Shown piece after piece: positions 30,278 through 39,091 of a DNA stretch of 64,000 nt. Made by a program: the position numbers and the translations under genes. The notes beneath the pieces are model-generated. The model worked only from the letters and a program-made list of their open reading frames with translations. It did not search any database and was not told where the DNA came from. The number at the start of each line of letters is the position of its first letter. Within the stretch, counting starts at the first letter, position 1. The stretch comes from Bradyrhizobium valentinum (GTDB lineage: Bacteria; Pseudomonadota; Alphaproteobacteria; Rhizobiales; Xanthobacteraceae): assembly GCF_001440405.1 (NCBI RefSeq), contig NZ_LLXX01000029.1:28753-92752 (forward strand). Direction: 5' to 3'.

Positions 30278-30669
30278 CGCACCATTCCCTTCACCGTGTC
30301 CTTGTCTTTTTCGAGCTGGCGCAACGTTTCACGCGGCGCCAGATGGCGTGCGTCGAGCCGGTTCATGCCGATCGCAAACAAGATGCCTGCGAGCACCGCG
30401 GCAACGATCGCAGAGATCAGATAAGAGACCGGCTGCGACCATCCGCCCGCTATTAAGGCCGCGGACAGCGCGAACAGCGCCATGACGATTGCGGGAACGA
30501 CCAGGACTGCGCCGGCCGCGATAAGGCCGACGGCACCACCGATTTGCTGAACCTTCTCGCCGAGCTCGGCCTTGGCAAGATCGACCTCGTTCTGGAACAG
30601 TTTTGCGAATTGCGACAGCGCGTCTCCCAGAAGGTGCGAGATCGTTCGAAGATCGGTTTTGGTGTTCAT
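30274..30669 (-). CDS. Holin-like membrane protein (phage holin superfamily III / DUF1469-type)
   Basis: A 131-aa protein with an N-terminal amphipathic helix rich in conserved Asp/Glu/Lys (LFQNEVDLAKAELGEKVQQIGGA) and two membrane helices (GLIAAGAVLVVPAIVMALFALSAALIAGG and YLISAIVAAVLAGILFAIGM). Despite the family name it is a chromosomal envelope protein, usually found with YqjD/DUF3618 proteins as here. It overlaps its neighbours on both sides by 4 bp. The N-terminal motif is the usual contact with partner helical proteins. Confidence 0.82.
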   Translation of the reverse strand: MNTKTDLRTISHLLGDALSQFAKLFQNEVDLAKAELGEKVQQIGGAVGLIAAGAVLVVPAIVMALFALSAALIAGGWSQPVSYLISAIVAAVLAGILFAIGMNRLDARHLAPRETLRQLEKDKDTVKGMVR

Positions 30670-31208
30670 GACGCCTCACCTTTGTAGGATGATGAAGAGC
30701 TCTGGCTTCCCGACGCCTTCAGGAAGCGGACAGCCGCGAAACCGGCAAGCACCGACAGACCGAGAAAAGCCGCAGGCTGCCGCTTTGCAAAATCCGTCGC
30801 GCCATCGACCAGATCACGGAAGCTTCCGTCGCGGATCTTCTCCGCGGCCTCGTCGACATATTCGGCCGCCGAATTGATGCCGCGGGCAGCGAATGGCACG
30901 TCATTTTCAAACGCGCGGGCCGCATTCCTGATGTCGCCGGCCAACCGGCCGACGAAATCCGCGCCGCTGCGCTGTTGTTCGCGAGCCTGATCCTGGAAAC
31001 GATCCGCAGCTCCGGCTGCAGCGTCCTTGGCCGCATCGGCCGCTTCCTTGAATTTGTCGCGGGCGGTGTCGGTCGATTCCCTCAGAACATCGCCAGCGCG
31101 TTGTTTGATTTCAGCGCCGGCATCCGCCACCTGGTCCTTCAGGTTCTGGGACGAGTCGGTATTCTGGTTCTGGGAAAAATTCTTGGTATTAAGATCCATT
31201 TCACTCAT
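30666..31208 (-). CDS. ElaB/YqjD-like stress protein (180 aa)
   Basis: Mostly charged Ala-rich coiled-coil sequence (LKDQVADAGAEIKQRAGDVLRESTDTARDKFKEAADAAKDAAAG) followed by one C-terminal membrane anchor (RQPAAFLGLSVLAGFAAVRFL) and a Ser-rich tail. This is the design of tail-anchored DUF883-type proteins that sit in the inner membrane. It overlaps both neighbouring genes by 4 bp, so the operon is translationally coupled. Specific function unknown. Confidence 0.78.
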   Translation of the reverse strand: MSEMDLNTKNFSQNQNTDSSQNLKDQVADAGAEIKQRAGDVLRESTDTARDKFKEAADAAKDAAAGAADRFQDQAREQQRSGADFVGRLAGDIRNAARAFENDVPFAARGINSAAEYVDEAAEKIRDGSFRDLVDGATDFAKRQPAAFLGLSVLAGFAAVRFLKASGSQSSSSSYKGEAS

Positions 31209-32248
31209 GACGGCCTCTCATTAGCGTTCGGGGTTCGGGAAGGATCGAAGGCCGTCGTCACGACATCGTCGGCCACCTCTTTGAGCCTGTCGGTCACGCC
31301 CTCGGTAATACGGCTGGCGTGTCCACCGAGGTCGGAGTCGGAGATACTTTTTGCTGCAGCCTCGGCAGCAGAGAACACCGCGTCTTTGCCCGCCTCGAAT
31401 CCGGATTGTGCTGCAGAGCCGGCAGCGCGCTTGACGCGGTCGCTGGCTTTGCCGGCCACGCGCGCCTCGGCCGTAGTGCTCGGAAGAGAAGCGGCAAGGA
31501 TGGCGCCGATTGCTATGCCGAGGCCGCCGATCAATGCCGCGTTATCCCGGATTACCGTGCTTGCAGTCGCTGGAGCAGCGGTCGCTGTGTCCTTCGCAGT
31601 CGAGCGAATGCGCTCCATCCTCTCCTTTGCCATTTCCGAAGCGGCATCCATGCCGGACCTGACCTTGTTGGCGACGGCATCGGCGGCCTGCGTTGCACGG
31701 TCCCTCAGGTCACCAGCCATTCCGCCCGCCGTATCCGCCATTCCGGCTGCGCTTTCCTGAGCTTCGTCGGCCATACCGGCGGCCTGCCGCTCGGCGTGCG
31801 ACGTCGCTTTCCGCATGCCATCACGGAGCGACTGCGCGCGTTCCGCAGTCTCGTCGATAACCTCCCTCGCCCTCTCAATTGCCGGCTCCGCCGCTTCCGC
31901 AGCGCGATCGCGAACGGTCTTCGAACTTAGGGCAAGGCCGGCGCCAATCATCAAGAGCGGCAGCGGGAAGCCACGGGCCAGGCGCAGCGCGGGCACGGCA
32001 ACCGCGGTGCCGGCGGCGATCGCTTGCATCGGATTATCCATAGCCTGCTGCTTCAGCGCGTCCAGCCAGCTATGGGTCTTGTGACTGATGAAGCCGCTCA
32101 CCTCGGATTTGATGTTTTCGGGCGAGACCTTGTAGCGGATGTCTTCGGCGGTGTCGGCGATCTGTTCCCTCAACCGGTCGACGGTTGCCGCAAGCTGCGC
32201 GCGGCTTTGCTCGGAGTCCCGTCGTAGCTCCTCCACGGATCGTGTCAT
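31205..32248 (-). CDS. DUF3618-domain membrane-associated protein (347 aa)
   Basis: The N-terminal DUF3618 motif is clear: SVEELRRDSEQSRAQLAATVDRLREQIADTAEDIRYKVSP. A hydrophobic stretch follows near residues 85-110, then a long Ala/Arg/Glu-rich helical region with late-embryogenesis-abundant-like repeats, and a second hydrophobic segment (NAALIGGLGIAIGAILAASL). The family is common in Rhizobiales next to holin-like and YihY proteins and is associated with general stress regulons. It is the second gene of the operon, 42 bp after yihY, and overlaps the next gene by 4 bp. Confidence 0.85.
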   Translation of the reverse strand: MTRSVEELRRDSEQSRAQLAATVDRLREQIADTAEDIRYKVSPENIKSEVSGFISHKTHSWLDALKQQAMDNPMQAIAAGTAVAVPALRLARGFPLPLLMIGAGLALSSKTVRDRAAEAAEPAIERAREVIDETAERAQSLRDGMRKATSHAERQAAGMADEAQESAAGMADTAGGMAGDLRDRATQAADAVANKVRSGMDAASEMAKERMERIRSTAKDTATAAPATASTVIRDNAALIGGLGIAIGAILAASLPSTTAEARVAGKASDRVKRAAGSAAQSGFEAGKDAVFSAAEAAAKSISDSDLGGHASRITEGVTDRLKEVADDVVTTAFDPSRTPNANERPS

Positions 32249-32290
32249 GTCGTCACCGCCCTGTGGGTTCGTGTTGTTTTGAAAACGAAC

Positions 32291-33145
32291 TCAGGCGCTA
32301 TTGAATCGTTCCTCGCGCGCCTTGCGCGCCGCTGGATTGCGCGCGTCGTCGATCGCCTTCGTCAATTCGGCGCCGAACAGGAATATCTGCGCGGAGTAAT
32401 AGACCCAGAACATCAGGACGATCAGCGCACCCGCGGCGCCATAGGTCGAGTTCGGGGCTGCCTGACCGAGGTACCATCCGATCAGCGACTTTCCGACGGT
32501 GAACAGGAGGGCTGTGACAAAAGCGCCCAGCAGAAGATGACGCCAGTAGATCGTGGTATCCGGCAGCACCCTGTAGATCGCTGCGAACAATAGCGTGAAG
32601 ATGCCGAGCGACACGACTGTGTTAATCGTGCTGAGCACGACCTGGCCGGCAGACCACTGTTCCAGGGCTGACAGCCCGGCGCTTGCGGCCAGCGAGACTA
32701 TCAGCATGAAACCCAGCGCGGCCACGAGACCGAGGCTGGCAGCCCGGCTTCGGATCAAGGAGGAGATTGGCTCGTCCGGCGGCTTGGCCTTGAACGTTGC
32801 GTTCAATGCCGTGCGCATCTCGCCGAACACACCTGACGCTGTTATCAGCACCGTGACGATGCCGACGGCGGTCGCGGTTGCGCCGGACGTCGGATCGCTT
32901 GATCGCGCCAGGATGGATTTAATGAAGTCGGCGCCGGTCGGCCCCAACAGCTTACCGAGTTCCTCACTGATCGCGGCCCGGGCAGCGTCCTGCCCAAACG
33001 CCAGGCCGGCGATCGCAACGACGATCAGAAGCACGGGTGCCAGAGAGGTGGCGGCGTAGAAGGCGATGGACGCTCCCCGGCTCAATGCATCGTTAGCAAT
33101 GAAGCCGGATACCGCAGCCTTCAGGACTCGCCACAAGAGTCCCAT
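32291..33145 (-). CDS. YihY/BrkB-family inner-membrane protein
   Basis: A 284-aa protein with about six membrane helices and the YihY signature around ALSRGASIAFYAATSLAPVLLIVVAIAG and GVFGEMRTALNATF. Start 33145 (MGLLWRVLKAAVSGFIANDALSRG) was chosen because a GAGGGA sequence precedes it; a frame extending to 33313 has no family similarity in its extra part. The family was long misnamed ribonuclease BN; transport or envelope roles are suspected but not proven. It heads the stress operon behind the candidate EcfG promoter. Confidence 0.9.
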   Translation of the reverse strand: MGLLWRVLKAAVSGFIANDALSRGASIAFYAATSLAPVLLIVVAIAGLAFGQDAARAAISEELGKLLGPTGADFIKSILARSSDPTSGATATAVGIVTVLITASGVFGEMRTALNATFKAKPPDEPISSLIRSRAASLGLVAALGFMLIVSLAASAGLSALEQWSAGQVVLSTINTVVSLGIFTLLFAAIYRVLPDTTIYWRHLLLGAFVTALLFTVGKSLIGWYLGQAAPNSTYGAAGALIVLMFWVYYSAQIFLFGAELTKAIDDARNPAARKAREERFNSA

Positions 33146-33199
33146 GGGTCTTCCCTCGTCTCCCCCTCGAATGCGCAACAAGCTGCGCGCTGTGCCGGC

Positions 33200-33224
33200 A
33201 ACGCGGGAGTTCTTGGAAGTTTCC
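33200..33224 (-). promoter_or_regulatory. Candidate EcfG (general stress sigma) promoter
   Basis: On the minus strand, GGAAA (33224-33220), a 16-bp spacer and CGTT (33203-33200). The alphaproteobacterial EcfG consensus is GGAAC with a 16-17 bp spacer to CGTT, so one base of the -35 element differs. It lies about 55 bp upstream of the yihY start and would drive the whole five-gene operon of stress-type proteins. Confidence 0.5.
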
Positions 33225-33480
33225 TCCGGATACTGAGGAATTGCAGGGTGCGACGATACGGCTGCGCGCATCGGCGTCCGGCCTCTCGCCGACCGAGTGT
33301 TTCCGCTCTGCAATCTGTTCCGTGAATGACGGAGCTGAAGCCGTCCGCTCGCCCGCGGGTGAAAGGGCGGCCACCGGTCCCGTGGAAAGGCGCAGTCCCC
33401 CGAATCGGTCGTGCCCCTAGATGGGGTTTAACAGGCCCCCGTCATAGTCAAACAAATTAGAGGTAAGTGCTTGATTTAGC

Positions 33481-33525
33481 TGGCAGGAGTGGCAGGGCTC
33501 GAACCTGCGACCCCCGGTTTTGGAG
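33481..33525. repeat. Left attachment site (orphan 3' half of tRNA-Trp)
   Basis: 45 bp identical to 62836-62880, covering the encoded CCA end, T arm, variable loop and 3' anticodon arm through the anticodon of tRNA-Trp (minus orientation). The flanking sequence then diverges completely (TTCGA against ACCGG). It is the original chromosomal 3' end of the tRNA, left behind when the element supplied a new copy; it is not a functional tRNA because the 5' half is missing. Confidence 0.95.
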
Positions 33526-33644
33526 TTCGAGGACATTCCTCCCCTCCTGTCATTTCCATTTTCAGTTGGTCCCATTCTATAAGGGTTTTCGCCAGTTCTA
33601 GATCGTGCTGGTTTCGTTCGATCCCTCCCCATTTCAGGCGGTTT

Positions 33645-33662
33645 GTTAGCAAACCGTTAGCA
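33645..33662. repeat. Candidate integrase arm-type site, left end
   Basis: GTTAGCAAACCGTTAGCA, 120 bp inside the left repeat. It closely matches GTTAGCAAATCCGTTAGCA inside the right end (62770-62788), in the same orientation. Each copy is itself a double GTTAGCA. Paired short repeats just inside both att cores are typical of integrase or excisionase arm sites; binding is inferred. Confidence 0.5.
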
Positions 33663-33789
33663 CGAGTTCGCGGAATGTACCCGGCCCAGCAGCAGGGCCG
33701 AGACAGCCCGCCGTGCCCCTTTCCTTTACTGCCCGTCCAGCTCTTGCCCCACCATTGCCCCCAAGGCGCATTCGAGTATGAATGCTGGG

Positions 33790-33987
33790 ATGCTTAACCC
33801 CAAATCACCCGAACCGGATGCTCTCGGCCGTGGCGTTTACAGCGCAACGGAGGCGCTTCGATTGCTGAATTTCAGCAGCCGAGGCACGGCACCTTCCGAT
33901 CGGGTTTCACGCAGCACGGTAGCGCGATGGCTAAAAGGGTACGAGCACGGTTCCGCCGTCGAGGGCGAAGGAACCAAGAAAGGCTAA
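33790..33987 (+). CDS. Small helix-turn-helix fragment (DUF433/VapB-type N-terminus)
   Basis: A 65-aa frame with the helix-turn-helix-like segment GRGVYSATEALRLLNFSS followed by SRSTVARWLKGYEHG. This resembles the N-terminal DNA-binding part of DUF433 antitoxin-like proteins, which normally continue for well over 100 further residues. Here the frame stops soon after the helix-turn-helix, so it is probably a truncated remnant. An ATG at 33778 is an alternative start. Confidence 0.4.
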   Translation: MLNPKSPEPDALGRGVYSATEALRLLNFSSRGTAPSDRVSRSTVARWLKGYEHGSAVEGEGTKKG

Positions 33988-34428
33988 GCTCCTGCAGAGA
34001 CGTAAGGCTGCGCCGCAAGCGAGATTTCTCGGTGCGCATCCCAACCTTGAAGTTACCCTTCTGGTTTCGCGTGCAATACAGCGTCATGCCCAGGAAGTAG
34101 ATGGTCTCCGGGCGTTTTCTACCGCGTTTGCCTGCGTGTCACCGCGACGCTGAGCTTCGATGGAAGTAAGTGTACTTACAACGGGCTTCTTTCCGAGTCG
34201 TACCGCGGCTTCATGGATTGTGGTCGTGAGGGGACCCTTCCACTCAGACTTTGGACCAAATGATCCGACTGCAATCCGCTTCGTCCCTCGTCGGCGGCCG
34301 CGAGCGACGGTTCGCGCAGAACGCCGATGTGCTCAGGAATATGCCAAAGGAGAACGCAAGCAGCCGGCGTGTTGAAGCCTTTGCGGGCTTTTTTGACTGG
34401 GCTCATAGTCAAATTGCAGTTGGCGACC

Positions 34429-34620
34429 TCATCGTTTTTTGTCGTTCGCGTTGAGGCTTTCGAGTAAATCTAGTGCCGTATCGATCTGCGCTATCTGGCG
34501 TTCGATTTCGTCCCGCGCAACGTCTGAAGAGCCGTTATCAAGCTGCCTCAGCAACTTCTCTTTTCGCGCAAGCAGATCGCTATAGCTGTGTGCGCACCGC
34601 AGTCCTGAGCGAGCAACGGT
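34429..34620 (-). pseudogene. Remnant encoding a short charged helical tail
   Basis: Reading the minus strand gives YSDLLARKEKLLRQL, then DNGSSDVARDEIERQIAQID, then TALDLLESLNANDKKR before a stop at 34429. This is a convincing amphipathic helical C-terminus with protein-like composition. An in-frame stop lies just upstream (34621-34623) and no start codon with a ribosome-binding site is present, so it looks like the end of a lost gene. The family is not recognised. Confidence 0.3.
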
Positions 34621-34831
34621 TCATGCCATCACCGAGAAGTTGGTTGCAGTCGGTGGCATTCCAGTAGGGCAGCGTCCCGCCTTGCTGCCCCTTCTTCGCC
34701 GCGTTCAAGGCGCGTTCAAATCAAGGCTTAGCCGAAGTGCCCAGCCTGCTCAGAGGTCATGCCCTTTCGCCGCTTGCCGCCGGATTTGACTCCCGGACGA
34801 GCTGTGATACCCCCGACTTGGGGTCAAGCGG

Positions 34832-35215
34832 ATGACGCGGTTCGTTCTCAGACGACAGGTGGGCATGGTGGCTGCGTTCATCGCGGCCTACGCGCTCGTT
34901 TTCAACGTCATTCTGTCCAGCGTCCTTGCCGCCGGACTTGCCCCAACGGCTGCGGCGGCCGCTCACGTGCTTTGCGTCAACAGCGCTGACGCGGATGCGG
35001 CCCGGAATGATGCAGGCAAGAGTGGACAGAAGATAGCGATCCACTGCCCCCTGTGTGTCGGGCACCTCATCACAGGCGCGCTGCCTCCGCCGCAACCAAC
35101 CTTGTGTGATCGTCTTCCCGTTCAGACCTGCGCCGTCTTCGCGTTCGTATCGCGCTTCGTTGCGCATTTCCGATCGTTCGATCACCAGTCCCGCGGACCA
35201 CCTCGGCTGAGCTGA
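34832..35215 (+). CDS. DUF2946-type copper-associated secreted/membrane protein
   Basis: A 127-aa protein with a hydrophobic N-terminal segment (GMVAAFIAAYALVFNVILSSVLAAGLAPTAAAA) acting as signal or anchor, and the HCPLC motif that typifies the DUF2946 family, plus further Cys/His residues (HVLCVN, LCDRL, QTCAVF). These proteins are found beside TonB-dependent receptors and copper genes, as here (receptor starts 47 bp downstream). A role as a periplasmic copper-binding accessory is plausible but unproven. It is the first gene of the copper cargo block. Confidence 0.7.
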   Translation: MTRFVLRRQVGMVAAFIAAYALVFNVILSSVLAAGLAPTAAAAAHVLCVNSADADAARNDAGKSGQKIAIHCPLCVGHLITGALPPPQPTLCDRLPVQTCAVFAFVSRFVAHFRSFDHQSRGPPRLS

Positions 35216-35261
35216 CGATCCCCGGCGCAAGCCATTCGTCTATTCATTCGGGAGTTTCATC

Positions 35262-37481
35262 ATGTCATCCGCTTTCAGGTGGTTGCGCGATTGTGTGCTC
35301 GCCAGTGCCGCCGCCGTCATCGTTATTTCACCCGCGAACGCTCAACCAGATTCGCAAAAGCCGTTGCCGCCCGTAACGATCGACGCGCCTCAACAGAAGC
35401 GCGATGCGACCGTCCGTCCGCCTCGCGCCGCCGAGCGGTCGGCCCGCGCCCGACGTCTAACCCGAGCGCCAACCGCTCCGGCCCCGTCTGCCGGCGACCA
35501 AAGCGGCGCCTCTCGGGTCGCACTGGGCGTTCTGTCGGCGCAGCAGGCGCTTGTGGAAATCAACAACACACCGGGCGGCGTGGCCCTCGTTCCCGCCGAG
35601 GCCTACAGAAACTCGACGGTCTCGAACACGATTAAGGACATCCTGGACTACGTCCCGGGCGTCTTCGCTCAGCCGAAATGGGGTGACGACACCCGCCTGT
35701 CGATTCGAGGTTCAGGATTATCGCGCAATTTCCATCTGCGCGGCGTCCAGCTCTACATGGACGGCATTCCCATCAACACGGCAGACGGCTACGGCGATTT
35801 TCAGGAGATCGATCCGACAGCCTACAAATACGTGGCGGTCTACAAGGGTGGCAACGCACTGCAATATGGCGCCAACTCCCTGGGCGGCGCGATCAATTTC
35901 GTCATTCCGACTGGTCGCGATCCCTTTCCAAACGGCGCGTCCTTCGATTTCGGCGCCTTCGGTTTCAAGCGGCTGCAAGCCAATGCCGGCGGTGCGAACG
36001 GCCCATGGGATGGCTTTGTCACTGCCTCGACGCAGGCATCCGACGGCTTTCGGGATCACAGCTTCGGATCGAGCAACCGCATCAACGGCAACATCGGCTA
36101 TCAGATATCGCCGGACGTCGAAACGCGATTCTATTTCAATGCGAATGAGGTACGCCAGCGCATTCCGGGCAGCGTTGACAGAACGACCGCGCTGACTTCG
36201 CCTACCACGGCTGCTCCAATCAACGTCGCTAATGACTGGCAGCGCAATATCGACACCGTGCGGGTAGGGAACAAGACGACCATCCGCTTCGAGAATACCC
36301 AACTTGAGTTCGGGGCGTTCGGGGTTGATCGGCACTTGATGCATCCGATCTTTCAATGGCTCGACTACCGGTACAAGGACTATGGCGGCTTCGCAAAGGT
36401 CACGGATGACCGCTTCATCGGCGGGTTCCGCAATAGATTCGTTGCCGGCTTCAATATCCTGAACGGCACCATTGACGCACAGCAATTCGTCAACGTTGGC
36501 GGCTTCAAAGCGACGCCGACCTCGTCACTGTTGCAGAAGCCGCAAAATTACTCCGCCTATGCCGAGAACTCGTTTTATTTCGTACCAGATGTCGCATTCG
36601 TTGCGGGCACGCAATATCTGTTCGCGGTACGCGATCAGCAGGTGAACTTCTCCACTAACGGTGACCTCAACGGCCGCAGTTCTTTCAGCCTTTGGAGCCC
36701 TAAGGTCGGCCTGCTCTGGCAGGTCGATCCGACCTGGCAGGTATTCGGCAACATCTCGCGTAGCGCAGAGGTCCCTAGCTTTGGCGAGAGCGTCAGCCCG
36801 AACTTCCTAAGCCCAACCTTGCCCAACATTCCGTTCTTCTTGATCAAGCCGCAAACCGCCACCACCTACGAAATCGGAACCCGCATGAAGCGGCCCGATT
36901 ACGCATGGGAGATCGCCCTCTATCGCGCCAACATCCGCAACGAACTGCAATGTCTCTTCAGCACGTTCGGCAATTGCAATGTAACCAACGCCGATCGTAC
37001 ATTTCATCAGGGGATCGAAGCCGGTGCAGGCGCTGCCATTTTCCGCGACATCTTCGTCGGCGGGGCTGCACCGGACAAGATCTGGTTGAACCTTGCCTAT
37101 ACGCTGAACGATTTCCGCTTCGACAACGATCCCACGTTCGGTAACAACATTTTGCCTGGGGCGCCGCGGCACTACCTTCGGGCGGAGCTGTTGTACAAGC
37201 ATCCCACCGGGGTCTATTTCGGGCCCAATCTGGAATGGGTGCCGCAAGCCTATTTCGTCGACAGTGCCAACACGCTGATAACGTCGGCCTACGCGATCTG
37301 GGGTTTCAAGGCAGGTTTCGACAATGGCGGCCCGTTCACGGGCTACATCGAGGCGCGCAATATCGCAAACAAGGCCTATATCGCGAGCGCAAGCATCATC
37401 AACCGCGCAACTCCGACGTCACCTCTGTTCGAGCCTGGCAACGGAAGAGCCGTGTATGCCGGTGTGAGGTACCGATGGTAA
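35262..37481 (+). CDS. TonB-dependent outer-membrane receptor, probably for copper
   Basis: A 739-aa receptor. A signal peptide (to about residue 29, ANAQ) is followed by a Pro-rich N-terminus with a TonB-box-like PPVTIDAP. The plug domain runs from about residue 115 (SNTIKDILDYVPGVFAQ) and contains LSIRGSGLSRNFHLRGVQLYMDGIPIN and YGANSLGGAINFV; a 22-strand barrel ending in aromatic VYAGVRYRW follows. The sequence is FecA-like overall. The neighbours (DUF2946, PCu(A)C, YcnI, CopC-CopD) point to copper or a copper chelate rather than iron. The final codons overlap the next gene. Confidence 0.88.
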   Translation: MSSAFRWLRDCVLASAAAVIVISPANAQPDSQKPLPPVTIDAPQQKRDATVRPPRAAERSARARRLTRAPTAPAPSAGDQSGASRVALGVLSAQQALVEINNTPGGVALVPAEAYRNSTVSNTIKDILDYVPGVFAQPKWGDDTRLSIRGSGLSRNFHLRGVQLYMDGIPINTADGYGDFQEIDPTAYKYVAVYKGGNALQYGANSLGGAINFVIPTGRDPFPNGASFDFGAFGFKRLQANAGGANGPWDGFVTASTQASDGFRDHSFGSSNRINGNIGYQISPDVETRFYFNANEVRQRIPGSVDRTTALTSPTTAAPINVANDWQRNIDTVRVGNKTTIRFENTQLEFGAFGVDRHLMHPIFQWLDYRYKDYGGFAKVTDDRFIGGFRNRFVAGFNILNGTIDAQQFVNVGGFKATPTSSLLQKPQNYSAYAENSFYFVPDVAFVAGTQYLFAVRDQQVNFSTNGDLNGRSSFSLWSPKVGLLWQVDPTWQVFGNISRSAEVPSFGESVSPNFLSPTLPNIPFFLIKPQTATTYEIGTRMKRPDYAWEIALYRANIRNELQCLFSTFGNCNVTNADRTFHQGIEAGAGAAIFRDIFVGGAAPDKIWLNLAYTLNDFRFDNDPTFGNNILPGAPRHYLRAELLYKHPTGVYFGPNLEWVPQAYFVDSANTLITSAYAIWGFKAGFDNGGPFTGYIEARNIANKAYIASASIINRATPTSPLFEPGNGRAVYAGVRYRW

Positions 37482-37984
37482 GCGCGATGGTCTTCAAGCC
37501 GCGAGGCCAATTTGCGCTTGTCGGACGCCTCCGTGACAGGCGGCTGATCAAGGCGACCTTACGTGTCGTTTCGCTTCTGGTTGTCCTGTTTTCCAGTGGG
37601 TTCGCCCTCGCCGAAACTGCCGGCGAGGCTGAAATTGACACATTGCTGCATGGCATGTTTGACAAGCCAGGGCTGACGCTGAAGGTATCGCCTGTCGTGA
37701 TCGCAGGCGATTTCGCCATCGCCGGCTGGACCCAAGGCGAGATGGGCGGACGGGCTCTGCTCCGGCGCAAGCAGGGAGCGTGGGTGCTGACGCTCTGCGC
37801 CGGCGACGGCATCAAGTCGCATGACGCGCTGCACCAGGCCGGTGTTCCAGCACAGGACGCCATATTGCTGGATGCAAATCTGGCGGTCGCCGAGGCAAAG
37901 ATTGATCCTCAACGGGTGGCGATGTTCTCGCGCTTTGAGGGCATGGTCACAATGGAAGGAACCTCGGATCACGCACATGACTAG
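37475..37984 (+). CDS. Copper-uptake-associated secreted protein
   Basis: A 169-aa protein starting 7 bp inside the receptor gene (ATGGTAA overlap), indicating translational coupling. A positively charged N-terminus precedes a membrane/signal segment (VSLLVVLFSSGFALAE). The mature part (IDTLLHGMFDKPGLTLKVSPVVIAGDFAIAGW, GGRALLRRKQGAWVLTLCAGDGI) matches a small family found next to copper TonB receptors, and a single Cys (LTLCAGD) and a C-terminal DHAHD may bind metal. ATG 37487 is an alternative start. Specific biochemical role unknown. Confidence 0.7.
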   Translation: MVSAMVFKPRGQFALVGRLRDRRLIKATLRVVSLLVVLFSSGFALAETAGEAEIDTLLHGMFDKPGLTLKVSPVVIAGDFAIAGWTQGEMGGRALLRRKQGAWVLTLCAGDGIKSHDALHQAGVPAQDAILLDANLAVAEAKIDPQRVAMFSRFEGMVTMEGTSDHAHD

Positions 37985-38050
37985 GCAAAACAGTCGAAGT
38001 AGCGTGCTCCGCTAGGCAAGGCCCAACCCACTCAGACCAAGAGGCTGACC

Positions 38051-38551
38051 ATGAAAAACACCGCAAGAATGCTCGCGTGCGCTGCCAGCCTTTTTGTCTG
38101 GTTCGCGGCCCCCGCGTCCGCCGAAGAGATCAAGGCCGGGGACCTCGTCATCACCCAGGCCTGGAGCCGCGCGACGCCGGCCGGAGCCAAGGTCGCTGGC
38201 GGTTATCTCACGATCGAGAACAAGGGCACCGCGCCGGATCGGCTGATCAGCGGTACCGGCGATTTTGCCGGCACGGTCGAGATTCACGAGATGGCCATGA
38301 ACAATGGCGTGATGACGATGCGGCCGCTCGACAAGGGATTGACGATCGAGCCGGGCAAGACCGTCAAGCTCGCGCCCGGCGGTTACCATCTGATGCTGAT
38401 GGACCTGAAGAATCCGCTCAAGCAGGGCGAAAAAGTGCCGCTCACGCTCGAATTCGAGAAGGCGGGCAAGGTGACACTGTCGCTCGACGTGCAGGGCGTC
38501 GGCGCGCAGGCACCCGCCAGCGGGCACGACCATTCCGGCATGAAAAAGTAG
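38051..38551 (+). CDS. Periplasmic copper chaperone PCu(A)C
   Basis: A 166-aa PCu(A)C-family protein that binds Cu(I) in the periplasm and can deliver it to the CuA/CuB sites of cytochrome oxidase. The signal peptide ends near APASAEE. The metal-binding pattern is complete: HEMAMNNGVMTM, then GGYHLMLMDLK about 20 residues later, giving the H-x-M ... M ... H-x-M ligands. The His/Met-bearing tail GHDHSGMKK is an extra likely copper site. The next gene, ycnI-like, starts 10 bp downstream. Confidence 0.92.
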   Translation: MKNTARMLACAASLFVWFAAPASAEEIKAGDLVITQAWSRATPAGAKVAGGYLTIENKGTAPDRLISGTGDFAGTVEIHEMAMNNGVMTMRPLDKGLTIEPGKTVKLAPGGYHLMLMDLKNPLKQGEKVPLTLEFEKAGKVTLSLDVQGVGAQAPASGHDHSGMKK

Positions 38552-38561
38552 GGGCCAGCCA

Positions 38562-39083
38562 ATGTCGAAAGCCGCTTTTGTCGCCGCGCTGGCGGTGCTC
38601 GTCGCCACGGCGGCGAGTGCGCATGTCACCCTGGAAAACAAGCAGTCGTCTGTTAGCTCCTACTACAAGGCCGTGTTCGCCGTGCCTCACGGCTGCGCGG
38701 GATCGGCAACGGTCAAGCTTCGCGTCCAGATTCCGGAAGGGGTGATCGGCGTCAAACCGATGCCGAAACCAGGCTGGACCGTCGAGACAGTCAAGGGCAA
38801 ATACGCCACCGAGTATCAACACCACGGCAGCAAAGTTTCCGAAGGCGTCAAAGAGGTGGTCTGGAGCGGCGGCAAGCTCGCCGACGACAATTACGATGAA
38901 TTCATCGTCGCAACGTTCCTGACCGGCGGGCTGAAGCCGAATACCACGCTGTATTTTCCCGTCGTGCAGGAATGCGAACAGGGCGTCAGCCGCTGGATCG
39001 ATATTCCGAAGGAGGGTCAGGGCGCCCACGGGCATGACGGCACGTCGCCGGCGCCGGGCGTCAAGCTGATACCGAAGCCGTAG
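38562..39083 (+). CDS. YcnI-like copper-binding protein (DUF1775)
   Basis: A 173-aa secreted protein. After a signal peptide ending ATAASA the mature chain begins with His (HVTLENKQSS); in characterised YcnI this N-terminal histidine forms a copper site with a nearby acidic residue and Trp. The conserved VPHGCAGSATVKLRVQIPEGV and KPGWTVETV are present. Copper acquisition rather than detoxification is suggested by the neighbours. The CopC-CopD gene starts 8 bp downstream. Confidence 0.9.
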   Translation: MSKAAFVAALAVLVATAASAHVTLENKQSSVSSYYKAVFAVPHGCAGSATVKLRVQIPEGVIGVKPMPKPGWTVETVKGKYATEYQHHGSKVSEGVKEVVWSGGKLADDNYDEFIVATFLTGGLKPNTTLYFPVVQECEQGVSRWIDIPKEGQGAHGHDGTSPAPGVKLIPKP

Positions 39084-39091
39084 GAAACGCA

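Larger units (their letters stand above)
33663..34831. other. Left-end region of the element, largely degenerate
   Basis: About 1.2 kb between the left attachment site and the copper cargo. Apart from the two fragments listed separately (33790-33987 and 34429-34620) I see only short open frames without protein character. Base composition is visibly less GC-rich and more mixed than the flanking chromosome. The stretch looks like eroded mobile DNA. Confidence 0.5.

Noticed and set aside
30274..30669. Phage lysis holin
   Set aside because: The holin-like family name is misleading; the gene sits in a chromosomal stress operon outside the element, with no endolysin.
33481..33525. A second tRNA-Trp gene
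   Set aside because: Only the 3' half is present and the flank cannot form the acceptor or D arm; it is the orphan attachment site.
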